NCBI RefSeq assembly: GCF_012489685.1
Contig: NC_080043.1
Location: forward strand, 60,478,283 to 60,542,282
DNA: 64,000 nt
Reading direction: 5' to 3'
From: Lotus japonicus
Lineage: Eukaryota; Streptophyta; Magnoliopsida; Fabales; Fabaceae
How positions within the stretch are numbered: position 1 is the first letter of the stretch; each line of letters starts with the position of its first letter. The position numbers were made by a program, and so were the translations under genes. The notes under the pieces were generated by a model that did no database searches, had not been told where the DNA came from, and saw nothing but the letters and a program-made list of their open reading frames with translations. Positions 35,107 through 44,939 of the stretch are shown one piece after another.

Positions 35107-35184
35107 GTGCTTTTGAGGATTTCTCTGAGGACCAACACTTTGAGTGCGAGGAAGCACTAGTTGATCGTTCTGGAGAACTTTCAG
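35107..35184 (+). other. Conserved 78-bp exon-like block, 5' LTR
   Basis: Bounded by TTGTAAAG and TTTCAG|GTGAGGGC. Open frame for a peptide starting GAFEDFSEDQ, with the same pattern as in the other five LTRs. An identical copy is at 42069-42146 in the 3' LTR. If spliced from the upstream CGAG|GTATAG donor, a Gly codon would be formed at the junction. No in-frame ATG lies in the leader, so coding is unproven. Confidence 0.45.
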
Positions 35185-35824
35185 GTGAGGGCTTCTCACT
35201 GAATCTCTAGTTAATGCTTAGGGTCGATGTTTCGACATTGTTTACTGTTTATGCACTGAGATTGTGTGTGATTGAAAATGTTTTCTGAGGCTTCGGCTGA
35301 CAATGTAGATGATTCATCTACTGAATGTTTTTGAAGATTGACTTACATGCTATGTGCTATGTGGGTAATCTAGGATGTGTGGTGCATGCTTTATATGCTA
35401 AGTGCTAAGTGTTTATGTTGAGATTTCTTGATATATGACATGTTGTTGATTGTGATGATTTAAATATGCTTTACACTGGAAATCTGAGATTCTGAATGGT
35501 GAGAATAGCGGGCAGGTCATGCCGATTTTATTTTGAGAGTTTTGAGAAAGTTTGATAGGACGAACGAGGTTCGGGCCTTGATTTTGTTTTAGTGGATCGA
35601 GACATCCTCTGGAAGCGACTTGGGATTGGGAGATCCTGCAAATGTATAAGACTTGCGATAAGACAAAATGGAATCTATTTTATAAAGAAAACTCATAAGA
35701 CCTTAAATAACCTCTAAATCTTTAAGTAATGATAACAACCTCGAAGGAAAGCATTGGAAGTGAAATCTTAATTTTGGGAAAACGAGGAGTGTCGTCGGAT
35801 CCAAGTGTTGAGTATGTTGTCATT

Positions 35825-35970
35825 GTGCTGTTGGAGCAGCGTTTGATGTTGTGCTGTTGGAGCAGCGTTTGATGTTGTGCTGTTGGAGCAGCGTTTATTG
35901 TTGTGCTGTTGGAGCAGCGTGTGTTATTGTGCTGTTGGAGCAGCGTGTGTTGTGGTGCTGTTGGAGCAGC
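35825..35970. repeat. 26-bp minisatellite in the 5' LTR, six units
   Basis: GTGCTGTTGGAGCAGC occurs six times with variable 8-10-base spacers (GTTTGATGTT and GTGTGTTGTT types). The 3' LTR has the same number at 42787-42932 with small differences. LTR B has about two units, so copy number varies within the family. Confidence 0.9.
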
Positions 35971-36054
35971 TATGTGTCGTTATGAAGTGTGTCTTTTGGT
36001 CGCAGAATCGACTTTACCTTAGGGTAAGCTTTTAGAGACTTTAACTTCCCTAGA

Positions 36055-36071
36055 ACACGTGGCGACGTGTC
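36055..36071 (+). promoter_or_regulatory. G-box/ABRE-like cluster in the 5' LTR
   Basis: ACACGTGGC is followed directly by GACGTGTC and then GAGTGAGGTCGGAGACGTT. The stretch is conserved in LTRs A, B, D and E and degraded in C0. The core CACGTG is a bZIP/bHLH site in plants. It lies about 1.8 kb downstream of the TATA box, inside the putative second intron. Confidence 0.45.
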
Positions 36072-36641
36072 GAGTGAGGTCGGAGACGTTGTTTGACTAA
36101 TCATTTTGCATACATGCAACATTAATGAGGTATTAACACAGGACGTACTCTGGACCTCGTCGGTTTCCAAAATGGTCATAAGACCCGGAATGCCGTGAAA
36201 GAGCGTTTGTAGACGTCTCTTGTAGCAGACCGAAATGGCAGACCTACGGGTTTACTGCTAATCTGACTACCCAGTGGGAGTAAGAGACATCACGGGCCGA
36301 AATGGCACCACCGTGGCTGGTGAAGGGCTGATCCGATGATGTCCATCCGTTCCGGATTGCATATTGGTTGACTGGGTTAACCTGCATACATATCACGCAA
36401 CATGCATACTGACTTAGTTGATGAGTGTGGTTGCTATTTGATAAACTTACTTGGAACATGCTAATTGTTATTATTGTCATTATGATTCTGTGGAACATGC
36501 AACCCTAGGAATGATATCTCTAGTTATAAGCCTAAGTGGCTATCTATTATTTGTACCTATTGGGTTTATTATCTACATAGTTCTTTAGAGTTCACCCTCG
36601 CGTCTTCTGTGTGTGTTTTGGCGGACAACGCCTTTTGTTAG

Positions 36642-37121
36642 ATGAATATTGCGGACTGGTACACCATGGTCCACCCTTCGGGGGGGATTAGGTATGAGAT
36701 GATCGATCAGGACGACCCCGGGTCGTGGGTGGTTGACCCCGCGAGCCACCGAGCGACGTATTCGGGGCGTATCATGGAGGATCACGTGGACAGTGGAGGA
36801 CTCTTGAGGTCAGGAGTGTTGAGGCGATGCTCTATCAGCTTCAACTTGCCACCGGGCGTTCACTGCGGACCAGGATTCGGAGGAGCACCGCCGCCACCGT
36901 CATCTTCAGAGGAGGAGGATCCCTCAGAGGAGATTCCAGTGGGAGTGCCTTCGGCAGGGTCTAGTGCACCCACCGTTGCGATCTTTGATGATCAGGGTTC
37001 GGGCCCTAAGCCCGTGAGTCCAGCATCGGAGCGCACTGCGGTTGCGAGGGGAGGACGGATAGGGTTAGTAGACTTGGTCGTTCTGGATTCTGATTCAGAC
37101 GACGATCATGCTAGCACATAG
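36642..37121 (+). CDS. LTR-encoded acidic ORF, 5' LTR copy (159 codons)
   Basis: The start is fixed by sequence: an in-frame TAG lies directly before the ATG (TTTGTTAG|ATG), a context that is also a splice-acceptor consensus. Order of parts: MNIADWY, HPSGGIRYEMIDQDDPGSWV, VVDPASHRATYSGRIME, SISFNLPPGVHCGPGFGG, then a Pro/Ser/Glu linker, and finally LVDLVVLDSDSDDDHAST. It is not related to gag or pol. In an integrated element it would be transcribed from the LTR promoter 2.3 kb upstream, probably after removal of one or two introns. Unknown function; possible SUMO-interacting C-terminus. It differs from the 3' LTR copy at a few positions only. Confidence 0.65.
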   Translation: MNIADWYTMVHPSGGIRYEMIDQDDPGSWVVDPASHRATYSGRIMEDHVDSGGLLRSGVLRRCSISFNLPPGVHCGPGFGGAPPPPSSSEEEDPSEEIPVGVPSAGSSAPTVAIFDDQGSGPKPVSPASERTAVARGGRIGLVDLVVLDSDSDDDHAST

Positions 37122-37611
37122 TTTTGAGTGTTGGCATGAGCTCCTCGAGTTAGGATTAGTGTAGGAGTAGAGTTTTAGCTCTGACAGTCTTGCTTCATTT
37201 GTTACTTAGGGGACAGGGTAGATCCGCCTATAGCTTTTTGTGTGGTTTCCTTACGGGAATCACAGAGAGTTGGTTGGACTTAGGAGGTCTTATTTTCAGG
37301 CCATTGGGTCAGCTGATTCTCAGTTTTGAGGGATGGTGTTGCGGGCACTTCACCCTTTTCTTTTGGTTTGTATATATTGCCTTCGGGCGTTACACTTTTC
37401 TTTCCGTCACTGGAGGTTTACTCGTGACGAGGTTACTACTACAGCGGGGGCTGTCTATATATTGTATATTAGTTCTGATTATTGTTATTGTTGGGTTTTA
37501 TTTAATTCAGTCTTGTCTTAGTTATTATCGAAAAAAAAATATTCACGTTTTTCCGCATTAAGTTTATTTTGGTTACTAAAGTGACGCCACCGAAATCGGG
37601 GTGTTACATTG

Positions 37612-37623
37612 TGGTATCAGAGC
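37612..37623 (+). other. Primer-binding site (initiator tRNA-Met)
   Basis: TGGTATCAGAGC begins four bases after the 5' LTR end. It is complementary to the 3' end of plant initiator tRNA-Met, the usual primer of chromoviruses and many copia elements. Confidence 0.92.
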
Positions 37624-37826
37624 ACGGTCGAGTCTTTCGGGAGTTGTTGGGGAATAGGTCTTCTGTGCTAGGTTGTGTGACTCTGAAAAGAGTGAAAATT
37701 GATTGTCTGCAAGCGATTTTTTTCGCTTAAAAAAAATTGATTGAAGTTATTGCTTACTCATATTGTATAGTTATGCCAGAGACTATCTTATGATGGGTAC
37801 TAACTGTTTGTTTGACTAAGCATAGG

Positions 37827-38666
37827 ATGGTAAGCCCTGATCGTATGGCAAAGGCGATAGCTACAATGATTGAAGCAATGATGAACCAGGCTGCTGAGGA
37901 CGCTTACAGACACGCGGAGGAGGCTGCACGTAAGCAACCTCAACTGTTAAACGTGGTGTCCAAGTACCAGCATAGTGGATTGGACCGAGTTGGAACTGGG
38001 GGACCAGTGAGATCAGGTTCTCAGGAGTGCCGACCGTGGAAGCCATACCAGCATCCTGAGGGAAGAGACCCTATTCAAGGATCACGCAAGTCGACGACCG
38101 CAACTATTGGCCAGGAGGCTGTGTCATGCTACCGTTGTGGAAAGCTTGGACACTACGCCTTTCAGTGCTCAGTGGCTGGACCAAAATGTTGCAAGTACAG
38201 ACAACGTGGACATTTGGTCGTGAACTGTAGGACGTTCCAGGCGGGACCGTCTGACAAGAAGATGAAGGGCAAGTTTCCTGCCATAGCTGGAGGTGCAAGG
38301 AAACAAGTGTCGTGTTTCAGATGCGGGGAGCCGGGGCATTATGTTAATGCTTGTCCCGACAAGAGGCCCAAGTGCTTTAATTGTAACAAAATGGGGCATA
38401 ATGCTGGTAAGTGCAGAGCACCCAAGACGGAGTCAACCGTGAACACTGCTCGTGGAAAGCGTCCTGCTGCTAAAGCAAGAGTTTACACCATGGACGGTGA
38501 GAGAGCTGAGGGGTTTGTCAGAGGAGAGCGCAAGAACGATGGTAACCTTCTAACCATTTCTTCTCATTTCAGTATAATATATTCCATCACTCTCGTAGCG
38601 TGTGCAAACACACCTAACTTATTTATACTGTTTAAGCTTCGACCTTATAGTTATTACGCCTACTAA
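37827..38666 (+). pseudogene. gag remnant: N-terminal helix and CCHC zinc knuckles, no capsid
   Basis: From ATG 37827 the frame is open for 279 codons. A short Ala/Glu-rich helix passes directly to a Gly/Arg/Gln-rich linker and three perfect CX2CX4HX4C knuckles at 38127-38168, 38313-38354 and 38373-38414. A fourth degenerate one (38184 region, second Cys replaced by Tyr) lies between the first two. The capsid (retrotransposon gag) domain that should separate helix and knuckles is missing. After the last knuckle the frame passes into the start of the protease region and then into unrelated residues. In a full element this protein packages RNA; whether the truncated form can be made or helps packaging is unknown. 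Confidence 0.8.
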
Positions 38667-40245
38667 TACCTTATTTGAACGTAGCTCGTATTTTAGCTAT
38701 AGAAGTACCCGAGGTTTAAGATAACACGTTAAGCCTAGAAAGTCGTCTTGTACCGATGCGTTTGACCAGAAGCTAGAAGCTAAGGAATGAATCTTAGAGA
38801 GATTTCGTATGGATATTATACCTATGATGTCGGGAGTGTGTAGTTCCGAAGCGACATCATTGAGGATTTAATATCAAGATATTTGTGACTATTGGATGAT
38901 AGGAACTCATTGACTGATCCAGTAGGTTTTTTTCTAGATTTCCACCTTCGATGTATTAGGTCTGATCAACTTAATATTGAGGGGGTGATATTCGGAATCA
39001 CAGCTGGCTATGGACTTTGATAGAAGGATTGGTAAGATTAACTTGATCTGATCGAAGATTAGTTGAATTTGGGAGGGAAGTTCGTGTTAAGCACTTGATT
39101 GTACAAGATTAAGAATTGAACCTTTAGAAGTTGATGATTGTCGTATAGACATTAATTGGTTGGTTCGTGTGATTACTCCAAGTAGAAGTAGACTCAGTCA
39201 AAAGATTTAATGTTGGAAACATATTAGGTATTTTCTCGGAAGTTATGAGGTCATAGGTTATGTGATTACTGAATGGAATTGTTAGAGACCAAATATGTGG
39301 GATTTAATCAGGTTATAGAGAATAGCTTGATAGTAACAAGATTGAGAAGAATTAACTTTGGACTAGATTGTTGTAGTCGAGTTCGAGGAATAAGTTTTGC
39401 TAAGTGCATGATTAATTTGTGGAGACATTATAGTTTTAAGAAATGGATATTCACTTAAGAAGTATTGAAGGATTAAGGGCCATTAGAGGACCAAACTTGG
39501 TGAAGGTTTAGGTTTTAAATCTATGGATTTCTGTCTAAGGTGTGTAGGACTCGAAGTTTGTCAGAACTTGATTGAGGGATTAAGAAGTTGATTGACGAGA
39601 TGGTGATTGAGATACAGAAAGGAAAGTGCTAGTATAAAGATGAATACTTGAAGTCGTTGTATTTGGGCAAGTTTCATAGAGTTTAAGAGTGAATGGAACC
39701 TTGTTATGGATTCTGATGAGGTATACTAGAGTTAACCAATGAATTCTACTAAGTTGAATGAGGATCCTAGGGCTAAGGTTGACCTAGTGAGCTGAGATTC
39801 ATGTACGCATAAGGAATTTAGTGGTGTTAGCGATTACGATAACGGTTAAACCTCGGAAAGTTGAAGGATCGAACGATAAAATGACTAGTTAAGTCCCTTG
39901 GGGTATAGTTATAAGTTGATCTTCTAGGGAATGAGTCTAGTGATGCACTAGGTATTAAGGCTCAAGTCGAGATTTAATTTGAATGGTGACTAAGTAGAAG
40001 ATTGATTTCATGGTGCGAAGGAGGATAATTACGAGGTTGGAAGTGACGTTAATGGACTAGTAGGTTCCAAGGCAATAGTTCGTCTAGGAGTTATCAAGCG
40101 ACTGAGTTGAGTTGGACCATGAGTGAACGTCACGAGGACAAGTTGAGCATTCACTTCGGAACATAGAGAGGTACCAAGTTTCTAATCAGCATTTTGGATG
40201 AACAAAAGCAAAGGAGCAAGTGGTTAAGGTTGTGCGATTGCACGA
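38667..40245 (+). other. Decayed pol region of the non-autonomous element
   Basis: No ORF longer than about 60 codons and no protease, RT, RNase H or integrase catalytic motif could be recognised. Base composition and element position imply heavily mutated pol-derived or filler sequence. Confidence 0.5.
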
Positions 40246-40491
40246 ATGCCAACAAATATTATTTCCAACGGAGACCCGATGCAAGTGGTCGAACCGGACA
40301 ACATAGAATTGAAAGATGATATGTCTGTTGAGACGCCGGCGGTCAACATTGGGACTAGAAGAGTGAAACAATCGAAGGGAAAGCAAAGTGCTTTAGAGAA
40401 AGTCATTTGGAAACAAAGACACAGACGGTGCCATATGAGAGTTAGAGGAAAAGATCAAGGAACACGATCCAGAACTATTACTGACCCTTAA
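40246..40491 (+). pseudogene. Chromodomain-like relic at the pol 3' end
   Basis: 81 codons. The segment EPDNIELKDDMSVETPAVNI, then RRVKQSKGKQSALEKVIWK, lines up in order and spacing with the integrase C-terminal linker and first strands of the chromodomain in Tekay/Del chromoviruses. The second half has lost the Trp-containing motif by frameshift. The nucleotides after the stop (AGTTTCGAGGACGAAACTTT) are the usual 3' end of that lineage. Confidence 0.55.
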
Positions 40492-40514
40492 GTTTCGAGG
40501 ACGAAACTTTCTTT

Positions 40515-40528
40515 TTGGAGGGTAGTAA
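40515..40528 (+). other. Polypurine-like tract before the 3' LTR
   Basis: TTGGAGGGTAGTAA immediately precedes the TG of the 3' LTR. This is the expected position for second-strand priming, though the purine run is interrupted by Ts. Confidence 0.6.
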
Positions 40529-43500
40529 TGTAAGACCCAAGATTTTAAGCTTAGAATAAGTGGAAGAGATTTCCATTTACGATTAGGGTTGATGTAATGT
40601 GAAGGGAAACCTGAACGAAAGTTTATTAAATGAAATATATTTATGAAGGAGAAAGTTCAGGAAAAGTTCAAGGATTTCATTATGATCGATAAAAGTTATA
40701 GCACGAACGTTTCACGCTTAAACCTAGGTCAGAAACCCTAGTATATAGCTAATTTTCACTTTTAGGCACGACGGAAGTTAATTCCAAAATTCTTCAGAGA
40801 AATGTTAGAACTTCTCTTTTTCCATATATCAAAATCGTTTCGAGGCGAAACTCTAGGATCTACGAACGTCCGATTCCAATCATCGGAAGTTTGCCGAAAC
40901 CGAATCCCTGGTATTTCAAAACCCTAGAATTTCTCGACAATGAAGACTTTATCTATTCAGAGCTTCAAATGAATATTCTACACGCGTACACCCATTTCTC
41001 TTCATGATTTCAATCTTTCTTCCGAAGGAAGTTTTCTATTCCGACATTCGAGGCAAAAAGCAACTTATCGGGTAAAATAGTTTTACACCGACTTTGCACC
41101 GACTTTGCATTAGTTGCCAAAAATACAAGGAGACATCTTCTTAGCTTAGGAATTCCTTTGCCAAAACCTATCTTAGAATCCATGGAGAATGACGCCGTAA
41201 AAATCAGATTCGCAAAACTTTCTTTTTCCCGCGAATTTCCACCTTCTATATATAGCAAAGAAAGGAAGAAAAATTCAAATTCTCCTCCATTTTCTCTCTT
41301 CAAACCCGCGGCCAAGAACAAGGAAGAAGGAAGAAGAGCTTTTGTTCAAACCTTGCTTGATCGTCGATCAATCAGTTGCTGCTTCAAGGTTTCGAGGTAT
41401 AGTCGCTAATCCTTACCTCCGATCGCTTTTTCCATAGCTTTTCTGTAGAGTTTTCTGAGTGGATAGTTTATGGGTTTTTGCAAAACTATCCTGAATCTTT
41501 CATTTCTGATTCTAAACCTCTTCTATATGTGCCCAAGATCACTTCTGCCGGATTAGATTTTCCGTTATGTCGCCGGAATTCCGCCGGAATCAATTCTAGC
41601 CTAAAATACCCATTTATGTAGTTTTTGAGTAAAGTTCCAACCTCTAGGCTGAAAACTATCGCCTTAGCTTAGTGCTAGTAGGATTAGTTGTCATAAACGT
41701 CGTTGGTGACGTCCCTGCAAAATTTTATTTTTGGGATTTCAGTTTTGAAAATCCTAAGTTAAAAATCATGACCAAAATACCCCTGCGACAGTTTTTGATC
41801 CGATAATTTTTCCGAGTTCAGAATACCCTTAGTTACGGCTTATGAAAGCATAGGAACCAAGTTTGATCGAAGAAAAATCGAGCCCCATAATTAGCCAAAG
41901 TGGCCGAGCCCTATTAAGGGGGAGGAAGAAATTTCCTTTTTCCGAAAACTTGTCTTTCGCGCTAGATTATCGTACCTTAGAGTATAGATTACTTCGAGTA
42001 ACCTTAGTAAGTATCGATAGCTTAGTTTCCGATAGATTCTTATAGTATTCTGTGATTTTGTTGTAAAGGTGCTTTTGAGGATTTCTCTGAGGACCAACAC
42101 TTTGAGTGCGAGGAAGCACTAGTTGATCGTTCTGGAGAACTTTCAGGTGAGGGCTTCTCACTGAATCTCTAGTTAATGCTTAGGGTCGATGTTTCGACAT
42201 TGTTTACTGTTTATGCACTGAGATTGTGTGTGATTGAAAATGTTTTCTGAGGCTTCGGCTGACAATGTAGATGATTCATCTACTGAATGTTTTTGAAGAT
42301 TGACTTACATGCTATGTGCTATGTGGGTAATCTACGATGTGTGGTGCATGCTTTATATGCTAAGTGCTAAGTGTTTATGTTGAGATTTCTTGATATATGA
42401 CATGTTGTTGATTGTGATGATTTAAATATGCTTTACACTGGAAATCTGAGATTCTGAATGGTGAGAATAGCGGGCAGGTCATGCCGATTTTATTTTGAGA
42501 GTTTTGAGAAAGTTTGATAGGACGAACGAGGTTCGGGCCTTGATTTTGTTTTAGTGGATCGAGACATCCTCTGGAAGCGACTTGGGATTGGGAGATCCTG
42601 CAAATGTATAAGACTTGCGATAAGACAAAATGGAATCTATTTTATAAAGAAAACTCATAAGACCTTAAATAACCTCTAAATCTTTAAGTAATGATAACAA
42701 CCTCGAAGGAAAGCATTGGAAGTGAAATCTTAATTTTGGGAAAACGAGGAGTGTCGTCGGATCCAAGTGTTGAGTATGTTGTCATTGTGCTGTTGGAGCA
42801 GCGTTTGATGTTGTGCTGTTGGAGCAGCGTTTGATGTTGTGCTGTTGGAGCAGCGTGTGTTGTTGTGCTGTTGGAGCAGCGTGTGTTATTGTGCTGTTGG
42901 AGCAGCGTGTGTTGTGGTGCTGTTGGAGCAACTATGTGTCGTTATGAAGTGTGTCTTTTGGTCGCAGAATCGACTTTACCTTAGGGTAAGCTTTTAGAGA
43001 CTTTAACTTCCCTAGAACACGTGGCGACGTGTCGAGTGAGGTCGGAGACGTTGTTTGACTAATCATTTTGCATACATGCAACATTAATGAGGTATTAACA
43101 CAGGACGTACTCTGGACCTCGTCGGTTTCCAAAATGGTCATAAGACCCGGAATGCCGTGAAAGAGCGTTTGTAGACGTCTCTTGTAGCAGACCGAAATGG
43201 CAGACCTACGGGTTTACTGCTGATCTGACTACCCAGTGGGAGTAAGAGACATCACGGGCCGAAATGGCACCACCGTGGCTGGTGAAGGGCTGATCCGATG
43301 ATGTCCATCCGTTCCGGATTGCATATGGGTTGACTGGGTTAACCTGCATACATATCACGCAACATGCATACTGACTTAGTTGATGAGTGTGGTTGCTATT
43401 TGATAAACTTACTTGGAACATGCTAATTGTTATTATTGTCATTATGATTCTGTGGAACATGCAACCCTAGGAATGATATCTCTAGTTATAAGCCAAAGTG

Positions 43501-44570
43501 GTTATCTATTATTTGTACCTATTGGGTTTATTATCTACATAGTTCTTTAGAGTTGACCCTCGCGTCTTCTGTGTGTGTTTTGGCGGACAACGCCTTTTGT
43601 CAGATGAATATTGCGGACTGGTACACCATGGTCCACCCTTCGGGGGGGATTAGGTATGAGATGATCGATCAGGACGACCCCGGGTCGTGGGTGGTTGACC
43701 CCGCGAGCCACCGAGCAACGTATTCGGGGCGTATCATGGAGGATCACGTGGACAGTGGAGGACTCTTGAGGTCAGGAGTGTTGAGGCGATGCTCTATCAG
43801 CTTCAACTTGCCACCGGGCGTTCACTGCGGACCAGGATTCGGAGGAGCACCGCCGCCACCGTCATCTTCAGAGGAGGAGGATCCCTCAGAGGAGATTCCA
43901 GTGGGAGTGCCTTCGGCAGGGTCTAGTGCACCCACCGTCGCGATCATCGATGATCAGGGTTCGGGCCCTAAGCCCGTGAGTCCAGCATCGGAGCGCACTG
44001 CGGTTGCGAGGGGAGGACGGATAGGGTTAGTAGACTTGGTCGTTCTGGATTCTGATTCAGACGACGATCATGCTAGCACATAGTTTTGAGTGTTGGCCTG
44101 AGCTCCTCGAGTTAGGATTAGTGTAGGAGTAGAGTTTTAGCTCTGACAGTCTTGCTTCATTTGTTACTTAGGGGACAGGGTAGATCCGCCTATAGCTTTT
44201 TGTGTGGTTTCCTTACGGGAATCACAGAGAGTTGGTTGGACTTAGGAGGTCTTATTTTCAGGCCATTGGGTCAGCTGATTCTCAGTTTTGAGGGATGGTG
44301 TTGCGGGCACTTCACCCTTTTCTTTTGGTTTGTATATATTGCCTTCGGGCGTTACACTTTTCTTTCCGTCACTGGAGGTTTACTCGTGACGAGGTTACTA
44401 CTACAGCGGGGGCTGTCTATATATTGTATATTAGTTCTGATTATTGTTATTGTTGGGTTTTATTTAATTCAGTCTTGTCTTAGTTATTATCGAAAAAAAA
44501 ATATTCACGTTTTTCCGCATTAAGTTTATTTTGGTTACTAAAGTGACGCCACCGAAATCGGGGTGTTACA
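40529..44570 (+). repeat. 3' LTR, 4042 bp
   Basis: Near-identical partner of 33567-37608; TATA box at 41246-41254, exon-like block 42069-42146, G-box cluster 43017-43033. Confidence 0.95.
43604..44083 (+). CDS. LTR-encoded acidic ORF, 3' LTR copy (159 codons)
   Basis: Same protein as 36642-37121 with only a few substitutions (for example Ile-Ile in place of Ile-Phe before the DDQGSG segment). Here the frame is open 17 codons upstream of the ATG, because the TAG of the other LTR is CAG. If the gene is driven by the 3' LTR its transcript would run into flanking DNA. Unknown function. Confidence 0.6.
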   Translation: MNIADWYTMVHPSGGIRYEMIDQDDPGSWVVDPASHRATYSGRIMEDHVDSGGLLRSGVLRRCSISFNLPPGVHCGPGFGGAPPPPSSSEEEDPSEEIPVGVPSAGSSAPTVAIIDDQGSGPKPVSPASERTAVARGGRIGLVDLVVLDSDSDDDHAST

Positions 44571-44575
44571 ATTTT

Positions 44576-44894
44576 CTAATATACACCTGTTAAACAAATT
44601 TCTTTCTTTAATTCATTTTGAGAAAGGTTTGGTAAATTTCATATATTATGCTCCCATAGATGCAACTTGCAAGAACCACAAAAAGAAATTAGTGATGATT
44701 TGAGAAGCTGATGCGAAGCATGAAAGAAAACAACCATGAAACGTTGATGAGTTGCATTTTTTAAAAACCAATGCACTAATTAAACACATTTGATGCTTCC
44801 TTGATAAATGTAATTTTTTGTATTAGGTCTTATAATTAGGAAAGGAGGGAGTATGATCTAATTTAATTACAATTTTAATTTTAGGATTTCTTAT

Positions 44895-44926
<32 letters not shown>

Positions 44927-44939
44927 AATCTATAATCTA
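44576..44939. other. AT-rich spacer with a Stowaway-like end and (ATCT)n
   Basis: No gene is seen. GGAAAGGAGGGAGTATGA near 44842 resembles one terminus of plant Tc1/mariner MITEs; the opposite terminus was not found. A (TATC)n tetranucleotide run occupies about 44896-44946 and abuts the Helitron start. Confidence 0.4.

Larger units (their letters stand above)
33567..37608 (+). repeat. 5' LTR, 4042 bp
   Basis: Same length as the 3' LTR. It contains the TATA box, exon-like block, 26-bp tandem repeats, G-box cluster and the LTR ORF. Examples of differences from the 3' LTR: TTGG against TGGG at about 36365 and TTTGTTAG against TTTGTCAG just before the ORF. Confidence 0.95.
33567..44570 (+). mobile_element. 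Complete non-autonomous LTR retrotransposon (LARD-like, chromovirus-derived), 11,004 bp
   Basis: Two 4042-bp LTRs (33567-37608 and 40529-44570) run from TGTAAGACCCAAG to GGGGTGTTACA. They are flanked by the TSD ATTTT (33562-33566, 44571-44575). A primer-binding site follows the 5' LTR and a purine-rich tract precedes the 3' LTR. The interior is only 2920 bp: a gag remnant without capsid, then decayed sequence, then a chromodomain-like relic. Reading both LTRs by eye I found about twenty substitutions (roughly 0.5%), so the insertion is young although the coding interior is dead. Long LTRs with a shorter, largely non-coding interior are the definition of LARDs. The chromodomain relic and the ending CGAGGACGAAACTTTCTTTT point to the Tekay/Del chromovirus lineage. 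Confidence 0.93.

Noticed and set aside
35829..35965. CRISPR-like array (regular 26-bp repeats)
   Set aside because: A contiguous minisatellite with 8-10-base similar spacers in plant LTR DNA; not CRISPR.
37190..37561. 123-codon hydrophobic ORF near the LTR end (and its copy at 44152-44523)
   Set aside because: It is open only in the two near-identical young LTRs. Equivalent regions of LTRs A, B and D are not kept open, unlike the acidic LTR ORF.
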